The notes under the pieces were generated by a model. It was not told the origin of the DNA, made no database searches, and was given only the letters and a program-made list of their open reading frames with translations. Both the position numbers and the translations under genes were made by a program. Below, in pieces: positions 51,401-61,900 of a stretch of 64,000 nucleotides of DNA (the first letter of the stretch is position 1; each line of letters starts with the position of its first letter). The stretch is from Scortum barcoo (taxonomy: Eukaryota; Chordata; Actinopteri; Centrarchiformes; Terapontidae): the NCBI GenBank assembly GCA_023238725.1, contig CM041540.1, forward strand, positions 3,843,208 to 3,907,207. The letters run 5' to 3'.

Positions 51401-54400
51401 GATGATAGTAGCGCTCATCAGCAGGACCTCCTCTGAGGGACACACACACAAACTCCACACAAACACACACACACACACACACACACAAACTGACACACAC
51501 ACACACACACACACTCTCACAGCGAGTCTTCGGGTCATTCACACTCACACTGAGAGAGGTGAGGAAGGTGCAGCAGTGAATAACACAACCGAGTGCCAGA
51601 AAGAGACGAGAGGAGGAGAGGGGGAAGGGAAGGAAAGGAAAGAAAGGGGAAAAGAAAAGGAAGCAAAAACGGAAAGAAAATTAAAGAAAAGGATAGAAAA
51701 AGTGAAGGGAAGGAGAGAGATGGATAAGAGAAGGAATGAAAGGAAAGGAATAAGAGGGAAGAAGAGAGGAAGAAAAGGAAATGATGGAATAAGGAGTGGA
51801 CTAGAAAGGAAAGAAAGGGTAAAGGGAAGGAAAGCAAAAGGGAGGAGCGAAAAAAGGACAAGAGGAAGAATGAAAGGAAAGCAAAAGGAAAGTGAAGAAA
51901 AGAAAGAGGAAAATCAAAAAAGGGAAGAGGGAAAGGAACAGACACCAAAAAAGGAATTTAAGTCAAAGAAGAGTTAAGAAAAAACTGTGAAAGGGAAGGG
52001 AAGGAGAGAGAAAGATAAGAGGAGGAATAAAAGGAAAGGAAGAGGATGAGAGGGAAAGATAAGAAAGGAGAAAAGAGGAAGAAAAAATGGGAGGAAAGAA
52101 AAGGAGCAGCAAAAAAGGAAAGGAGGAAATGTGCAGAAAGCAGAAAAGGAAAAAAGTAAAAGAAAGAAAAAGTAGGAGAAAAGGAGGAGAGACAGAAGAG
52201 GGGGGGATGAAAAAAGGGGGAAATGAAAAGCAAAGAAGCAAGCACAGACAAAGTGGATAAAGAAAGCCTGCAGTCATAAATACTGGAGGACAAAGAGGAC
52301 GCACTAATTACACTAATTACACACATGGTAGATATGAGTCCTCGTTCAAAGCGTCCATCTCTCTCTGCATCAAGACTTTTCCAGCATCGTACTCCAAAGT
52401 CATTGACGTGTCCTCAGACTTCATAATACACTAACTGAACCACACATTTGGCCATTATTTCACATTCACTAGTATAATTTATATTTTTATATTCCTTTAT
52501 TATGATATTTAAATACAGCATACAGAGTCATGTGAGTATGACTATTTATATTTATTTACATGTTTACTGTATATATAATGTTATACAGATAATTTATCTT
52601 TATATGAATTAAATGGACGAGAAACAGTTTGATGTTATGGGGAAAATAATTAAATCAGATGTAAAAGAGATTTGACTCACACAAGGAGATATTTGATGTA
52701 TTATTGTCGCTTCAAGCCCACGTAACTGGTCTGAAGAAAAAGCCTAATGGAGGAATGTGGGTGCTCGTAAAAAAGGTCTTTTCTTCTGTGCTGCTGTGCT
52801 GTTATGCAATGTGTGAGTGAGTGTGTGTGAGTGTGTGTGTGTGTGTGTTCAAGTGTGTGTGTGTGTCAAGGGGCAGATTCTTGGTGCTTCAGCTCTTCCC
52901 CTTATTTTAGTAACAAACTGAAGGAGCCCAAAGTGCCTTCCTACAGACGGATGGTGCATTATATTATATTTTACTTACTTTCCTTTTCTGAGTACGTCTC
53001 ACTTCAGAAAACAAGAAAACCGCCGTCGTCAAACACGAACAGGAGGGCAGTGCCGGTGTTAGAGAGGTTCGATTATACTATAAGCATACTTCAGATCTAT
53101 ATAAAAGTACTTAAACCTGCAAAAACAGATTTTTTTTCACTTATGGGAAACAAGCTGTGAACACAACACTAACATATCATCCCATTTTAAGTTGAACTTG
53201 TTCTGAAAATATTATAGTTCATGTGAAGCTGTTTGTGTCACCTGATGAGTGTATATCTAATATTTTCTCTCTTTTAGCTCTGTGTTTGGTCTCCACCACC
53301 TCCTGAGGGAAATATCTGTCACTTTAGCTGCTAAATGCTTCACTGTGTTACATATAATTATTGGATATTTTCATTCCTTTATATGGCGTTGCTCTTTTTA
53401 GATACCTTGTTCGTGTTATTGTTCATATATACTGTAAGTAAGTGATGTTGGGGCTGTGTCATAATATAATTTCCCAGCTGTGATGATGAGAAGTTTATGC
53501 TTTCATCATGATTTATGATTTTTATTTCATTTGATTTCATATTCTCAGTCACTGTATATGTGGTTTTTAGAGACACTTCTATCAGTCTGATCTGTGTCAA
53601 ATGTTTTACTGACTGTTCAGATGAAGTGTGGGTGCTTGTCGTCATGGTGGTGTTGGTGTTGTTGCCGTTTCATTGTTGTTAATTCATTGTTTTTGCTGCC
53701 TGAGTGAATCTAAACAATAAATCTGCGGATCGTTGAGCTAAATAATGAGCTGAGACTTGATATAAATCTCTGTAAAGCCGAGGGGGGAGCTACGAGCGAC
53801 ATCTTTCACATTGTCACACAGTTTTTATATAGCCAGTTAATACGTGATTCTTAAAAACATATTGATTATAGTTGATCTGAACTGTCCAGTTTGACTAACG
53901 GATTTCCAAATTGTGCATCGTATTAGTTTAATCTAGATACCAAAACCTAAATATAATATACCAACTTTGTGGTTTTAATGTAAAAAGAAAGAGAATAATA
54001 TTATATGCAGCACAAAAGAGACAAAGGATTAAATGAATTAAAGGGAGCGTCTACAACAACAACAACAACAGCTGTGTCATCTTCACTTGATGTGTTGTGC
54101 CCCGGAGAGGTCAGGCAAACAGTGAAATGTCAGAGTTTAAAGGACGAGTCTCTCAGGATGGACACTGTAAAAGACTTCCTGGAATGTAGGTGAGTTTTTC
54201 TGTAACTCCCAGAGGTGTCAAAGAAGTAAATACAGCATTTACTTTAACTACATATCAATATTTGTCCATATTTTTTATAATATATACACTTATTGTAATT
54301 TATTTACATATAATTATGAGATATTTTCATCCCTTTATGTAGCATTGCTCTTTTTAGATACCTTGTTCATGTTATTGTTCATATAAACTACTTTTCATTC

Positions 54401-57083
54401 ATTTATCCATGGTACTTTTCATTCATTTCTACTGAAGTTATGTTGAAGCTGTGTCACAATAATAGATAATTACACTTTCATCATGATTTGAATAAACGAC
54501 CTGAAGTTATTAAAGAGATGAAACAGACACTGTAGCACTGTGTTCCTCTTTAGAAGAAGTTTTTAGGTCTTTTTGACTTATGATTGTTGTCTTATTTTCT
54601 CTGTCACTGTATATGTTGTTTTTAGTGGCACTCCTATTACATAACTTTATGTCAAATATTTTACTGACTATTCAGATGTAGTGTGGATACTTGTTGTCAT
54701 TGCTATTATCATCATTAGCAGTTATATCGTTAATGATTATTGTTTTGCTTGTTTTGTTTTCGGCTCGTTGCCTTGGATTTTAAATTAAAGTATTGTTGAA
54801 CACTATAATGTCATGTGTAATGTGAACTCCTCGAAGAGTTAATGTAAAGCTCTGTAAAGCCGAGGGGGAGTTTCACATCGTCACCCAGTTTTCAGTCATT
54901 ACACAGACTAAACAGACCCTCGTGAATGAATGAGTAACAGGGAGGAGAAGCGGCCGCGTCCTGCCGCTCTCAGAAGTCAAGGCTGGGAACTCACCCCACC
55001 CCAGTTGAGCGTCCTGGCGAGGTCGTTTCCTGTTCCCAGAGGAAGAACAGCGACCGGAGGCTGGGGGTTCATCTGCAGCTCGTCCAGTGTGGACAGGATC
55101 CAGCCCACCTAAAGAGAGACGCAAACACAGACAGTATAAGATGCAAATTTTAACAACAGAGCATAGAAACAGATTACAACAGAGCCGATTCTCACCGTGC
55201 CGTCCCCTCCGCAGGCAAGGATCCTCAGATTTGGCACTTTCCGATACAACTCCAACCTGACGATTCACACAAAAAACGAGAGAGCGCACAGAGCAGAGAG
55301 AGGATGTGGAATAAAAGAGGCTTCTCCAGCAGGAACTGTGCTGAGTGGGTGTAATTGGTCCAAGTTTCATGAAAATTGCTCAACCCGTGACCGCAGCATT
55401 TGAATAAAAGAGGATAATGACTAAAATTGAAGTGAAAAGAGACGGCATTTTATTCTCCCAGCAGTGGTTTGTGATAATAGTGTGATGTAAAATGAGGATT
55501 TAAGTAGAAAATTAGTATTATATAGAAAACACAGTTTCACAGCCTTCATTACACACTCATGAGTTATCTATTTTTTTGTTACAAGTTAAAGAAACCAGGC
55601 TGTTGAAGTCATGTTGACTTTAACCCGATGTGTTAAGGAGGCCAAACTGAAGGGTACTTACGCCTCTCGTAGCCCCCCCTGCGACAGGTCAAAGACTTGT
55701 CGAGGGTTCAAGATCCACATGAACATCTGTAACACCTTGGCACCCTGCAGAGAGACCGACAGAGATGAGTGTTTTCCTATTTACTGTTAGTATCGTGCAA
55801 CTACATTAACAATCGTACAAACCCTGTTGGAGCTACAGTGTTTTTGCAGGAACGGGTTCTATAATTGTGATTAGTACAAAAAAAATTTAATCTAGCAGCT
55901 GAAACTATCTGATAAAACTAATCCTGTTTGAATGGATCTTCCAAATTAAACGTTCTGTCAGGCTGTAATAACTCATGTGGCTCATGGGCTCGCACAGAAC
56001 AGACACACTGTTGAGACCTTTACTGTGTGAATTAATAAAAGACCGTCGTTTATGAAAATCTGATAATGTCAGGATGCAAGATCATGTTGATAACAGGAGA
56101 AGGGCTGTTAGAAGTTTAGCTGTTCTCAATAAAAGTGGCTGGAATAACATGGCATGTTTTTACAACTTTAAGTAAATTCTTTAAGAAGTCCTTAAAATTA
56201 CCGTAGAGTGAGGAGAAATGACATTGCAGGGATTTTAAATGAGGTGAGCTCAAAGGTATCTAAAGGTTAAAGGTATAAAAACGTATAAAATTGTTAAAAT
56301 CTGCTGACCTGATTGCCCCCACTCTTGGGATTGACAAAAACCAAGATGGGTTTCATGAGCGGTGAGGGGAGGGGCTTCAACATGAACGGACGCCATTTAG
56401 ACTCCTAAAGAGAAAAAGAGACAGACGTTGGAAAAGAGGAAAAAAATTGGTTAAAATCACATCTGCAAGTAAACAATACATAATGATGAAATGATTAATT
56501 GATTAGTTGGTTATAAGGGAATTTATCTATACATTTTAATAAATTAATCCTATAAGTCATTTATCAAGCATTTATCAACAATTCAATTAACAATAAATAA
56601 GAACAAAATAAATTTCACATATATATGAAAGATTAATTTGCAGATATCTGTTTGTATTAATTCAAGGGAATATTAATCAAATTATTCATTTTAAGAATGC
56701 TGTTTATATACAGTATATACACATAGACAAATGTATACGTTTGCCTGATAACAGAGAGTAAACAATATATTATATAATCAATAAAAACAGACCAATCAAT
56801 GAGGTTTACATCCCTGGTAATACATGTACATCAATACACCAATCGTGGTTCACTGATGTCTATTGATCTCTGTGGTGCAGCAGCTGATGGACCTCATGGT
56901 TTTTATTTCACGTCTGGAGTTGAACGTATCATTCGAACAAAAAATAATTTATGAGAAGGAAGTAAAACCGATCAGGCGTCACAGAATATGAAGTTACTTA
57001 CATCCAGTCCCTTTTTGCTCGTCCTTCGTTTGAAAGATGTCCGCTTTTTTCTCCTGGCAGAGTTCTTGAGTGAGAGCTCTGGG

Positions 57084-57129
<46 letters not shown>

Positions 57130-57208
57130 AGTTCAATGGTTAGTTCACTGTCACCATGTCCCTTGTGATGGTAATTAAAAGTGCAATGGAGCATGTGATG
57201 TGACTGAG

Positions 57209-57241
<33 letters not shown>

Positions 57242-58952
57242 TTCCCTCCCAGAGTTCCCTCAGACAGATCAGACATGTGTCAGCTCATATCACATCATCA
57301 TATGCACACACACGCCAAGCACACACACACACAGTTTGTGACACACGCCTTCTTTTAGAGTTTTAAATTTAGATCCAACAAAGTCGTTTCTCATCACCGT
57401 CAGAAAATGACAGCGAGTGCACTTTATCAACCAGCGGACAGACCGGTGAGGGACGCCTGCGACGGGAGTGTGTGTGTTTATGTGTGTGTGTGTGTGTACA
57501 CCTGTGGTTTCCTGACTTTGATGATCCAGGAGGGCGGGACTATGACTCCGGCGTGGGCCCCCAGAGAACACGGCTCCTCGATCTGGTGCAGCATGAAACA
57601 CGTCACCTTGTTGTGGAACTGCAACAGAAACACTGAACCTTATTATTCATCCCATTTATTGATTATTTGACCAGAAACACCTTTGACATCTGGGCCACAG
57701 GTGTCCAAACTCTTAAAGGGCCATTTCACCCAAATGAAAGAAAATATATTTTCCTGCGCTACCAGGACACCAGTGAAGTATAAAGTTGCATAAAAAGGAA
57801 ATACTCAAAGCCAAAGTACCTTAAATTTGTTCTTGAGTAAATAAACTTAGTTATTAAAATAGTCATATGGTCACACCTCTGAAATTTACGGTGCTACAGG
57901 AGGTTTCTTCAATCCAAATGTTTCTTCTTCTTCTTCTTCTTCTTCTTCTTCTTCTTCTTCTTCTTCCTCGTCTTCTTCTTCCTTCTTCTTCCTCGTCTTC
58001 TTCTTCTTCTCTTCTTCCTCGTCTTCCTCGTCTTCTTCTTCTTCGTCTTCTTCCCTCATCAGTGTTGACAGTGTCCTGGTAGCGCAGGAAAATATATTTT
58101 CCTTCTTCACCTACATCTCAGAGGCAACTGCTCCATTAACCACAAACCTTCAGATGTGTTGATGCTGTGTGTTTGTGATAAACATAAAGGATGAAGTGTT
58201 CCTTTATGTGTTGTGAAAATTATCTTCTTTCTTCCGCTCAGTAAAATATTAAAACCTTCCTTGGATCATTAGTTTTACATAAAGTTATAATCTCATTTTG
58301 TTCTTTGTCGCAGCACCTTTGGTAATAATCGCTAGCTGCAGGTGTGTTTTTGGACCTCATTTCAGTTTTAAGTTTCATTGTCTGTAGTCATCGATCTTTT
58401 CTTTGTTCAGCCACAGTAACTGTTTACTCACAAGGCAAAGTGAATGGAATAAACATAACATTGCTTCACACACAGGTGAGTTAAAGAATGAGTATGTTGG
58501 GTTAAAAGTCTTGTTAAAAGTCTAACTGTGCACCACTTGAGATTTTTCTGTGAAGGTTACCGCCGACACCCCGATCATAACACTGTAAATGCTGCATGCT
58601 CATCAATGGGCCACAGGATCAATCACCATTGTGTTGCGCCATTAAAAGATAAATACTGGCTTAACAATGAAAATATTTCAGATTATAACTTCTGAATCTG
58701 AATATTTCTTACACCACTGGGAACTAAACACAATAAATTTCTTCATACTTAAAGTTGTGTATATGTAATATACACATATAAATATATGTATGCATTAATA
58801 TATAAATAGAGAGAGGGAGAGTACTTACAGCCTGTTTACACCACGAACAACTGATGGCGATGATTTCTTTACTATGGAAGAACTTCTGTTGAAAACTCTG
58901 TAGGAACAGACAGAAACACACAGAGGACGTCTGTATGAACAATACTGCATGA

Positions 58953-58991
<39 letters not shown>

Positions 58992-61900
58992 CCTTCACCT
59001 TTCCACACTGTCTACATTTCCCTTCCTGTCTTCGTCTGTGCACCCAGTGATGTCTCAGTACGTTCTGCTGTCAGAGAGGAGAAGCGTTAAACATGCTCAC
59101 GTTGTCTCTGCGCACACAGGAAAAACAGGCAAAACACACACACACACACACACTTACATCTCTGAGGCAGCGGGATCCTCCCTCTCTGAAGGTTGGCTTA
59201 CATCGGAAGTTAATCTAGAGAGAGACAAAAGTAAACAAACAAACAATGAATATTGGCACAAAATACCAAATATTGTTGGTTTTATTCCAGAAATATTAAG
59301 CAGTAGTATATACACATGAATATTTCATAGTACATCCTCTACACTAATGCAATGATATTAAAGTGTATTCACAGTCAAAAAAGTGCTGCAGAAAAACTTT
59401 TTTGGTCATTTTTAAGAGAAGAGTAAAAATATCTTGCTATTTGATTACTTAAATTAAGCGTTAGCACCAAAATAGTTTTATTTAGGTTCATAATTATTCT
59501 ATAAATGTACTTTAACAACCCGTCTGATTTTTTGACCAAGAACAATGTCGCAGAAAAGTTGAACAATATGTTTTAGAAATTAAACTCTCTGTGTGCATCC
59601 AAATGTAAGATAAACTGTGTGTTTGTGTGTGTGTGTGTGATACCTTTTCTAGTTGCTCTATGCAGCCGGTGTGAACAACGATCTTACAGGCAGCACATTT
59701 CATTCCTCCTGGGGGCCGACTTCTTAAAGGAGCAAACAGACACACAGCACGGAGGGCGGTGAGATACACAACAAACACACACTGCAAACACAAGCACAGT
59801 ATATGATATATACACACACACACACAGATGTGTTCAAGGTGTCCAAACATTTCGCTTCCCTCCTTCTCATTCAGTTTAAAGAGCTTCAGCAGCCTTTTAC
59901 CTTACTTTACTTACCTTTACTTTACTGATGATGGTTCATAGATGAGTCCAGCCTTTTATCACACCGTGTGACGGGCAATGAAAAAACAACAGGCAAACAT
60001 TCAAGATGCCAAAGTGCTGTTTGCCTCCATAAATAATATTGCTCTGCTGCCCTCTAACACACCAACCGCTCATTATGTGGAATAGTATGACAGCTGATAG
60101 TGGAGCGGGCAATAGGTTCACTCCTATCACACTGCATCACACTGAAACAACACTTGATGACAAAGTGCTACTAACACAGAAAAAAAAAAAAATACACTCT
60201 CTCTCTCATAACTCAGCGGTTGGCAGCTCTTAATGTTCCACCACAAAGTCCTCTTTTTACGAGAAATACACCGCATTAAAGACTGTTAAAGTGACAGGAA
60301 ATGATTCATTCGCGATCAGTAAACTGCATCAGTGAGGGAACTAGTTTACCAGACGTTTGCTTTTTTTGTAGCTATACCTGCACTTATGAGCTGACAGTTA
60401 ATAAAAATAATGAACGTCAGCTATTCAGGTCTTTAAAGAGTTTTAAGAAAAGAAAAGGAAGTGACACTATTATATAATTATCTGAGGACCAGTACGTTGT
60501 TGTTGTTTGACTCGAGTATTAAAGATTACAGGACTTAGACATTTAATACATCAGTGATATTTCACTGCACACACCGAAACAACCTGAAAAGTACATTTAC
60601 TTTGCTGACAAATACCATACTTAAGTATAATTTTGAGGTACTTGTCCTTCAATTTAGTTTCCATTTCAACTTTCTTTACTCTTTTACACCACGGTACTTT
60701 TATTTTACTTTATTACATTTATTTGACAGCTCTGGTTGTTAGTTGTTAAAAGCATAACGAGTAAGATTTCACTACTTGGGCCTACCAAATAGTTTATAAT
60801 TAGACTGAAAAAAGCAGCAAATCTTAACATTTCAAAGGCTACAACTAGTGAAGGTGTGGCACGATTAATCAATTATCGAAACTTTTCTGTTGATTGACTA
60901 ATCAGTAAATCGAGAGGTTGTTGAGAGACGTCCTTTTAAGTTTTTATTCAGTTTGTGTCTCCCATAACCATCATTTTGACATTTAAATGTAATGTATTAC
61001 TCATTTCCAGCAGTTATGTGTCTTCACTGCTTACATCTCTCAGTAAATAGCAGACGAGCTATCAAAGCTACCGTTTGACCCGCGTGACGCCTTACAGGTC
61101 GTAGCGGTCCCTCGAGACTCTCGAGAGACATGACAGATTTTCTGAAGCATAAACCTGAAGAGTTGTTCAGTGTCGAGTTTAAAGCTCCCGCAGCTTCCTG
61201 ATGGCTAAATCAGCCATATCTTTCCGAGCACAGGTGGGAATGTGCTTATTCACGTCAACCGCGACTTCTGAAAGCGATCCGAGATTCCACAGAGGTCTGC
61301 TTGTCCTTCTAAGTCGCCAAAAAGCACCGAGCGCTGATGGAATATTTATCTAATTATACACATGACAGGGAGATGACAGGGAATTTATTTTTCCTGCAGC
61401 TCCGTCTTCCTGGCTGCTCTCCCAACCATGTTATTGTAGCATCACTGTAATTACATACCATCAGTGAAAATATACAGATATGTCATTATATTATTGTCGG
61501 TGTTAAAGGTTATTTCTCAGCTCTCTGCTCTGAGCGCTCTTTGTAAGGAGGTGTGTGATGGAGGGAGTAATGCCTGTAATTTAAACACTTTCTACAGAGC
61601 TCCCGGTCGATTGGAAAGTTCACTTTTCTCTGATTTCCGAGTCATTTCTTCTGCTGCTTTGAGGATATGGTTCGTCTGAGCAAGTGTGGCATCCTGTTTA
61701 AAATAACGCCGGCTGCATTTAAGACGAGAAGCACACGATACGCTTCATTTCCAGAAAGCTCGGACCACCTGCTCCGCACACGAACGATGCACGACTGTCA
61801 TCTGACTTCATGAATCACGAAGGGGAGACGGAGTACATCGACCTGTATGCGTGTGACTTTTGAAAATGTTGAAATTCATATGTGAAAACTGCATTTAATA

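Larger units (their letters stand above)
50279..54994 (-). other. dgki intron between exons 11 and 12
   Basis: Contains (CA)n runs at 51.4-51.5 kb, a 650-base purine tract, and two diverged copies of a roughly 500-base unit at 53.34-53.83 and 54.30-54.89 kb. No exon is recognised inside. Confidence 0.6.

Noticed and set aside
51084..51977. 297-codon + strand open frame rich in lysine, glutamate and arginine
   Set aside because: Covers CA repeats and the second purine tract; low complexity only.
57886..58110. Glutamate-rich minus-strand frame
   Set aside because: Direct translation of the (CTT)n block.
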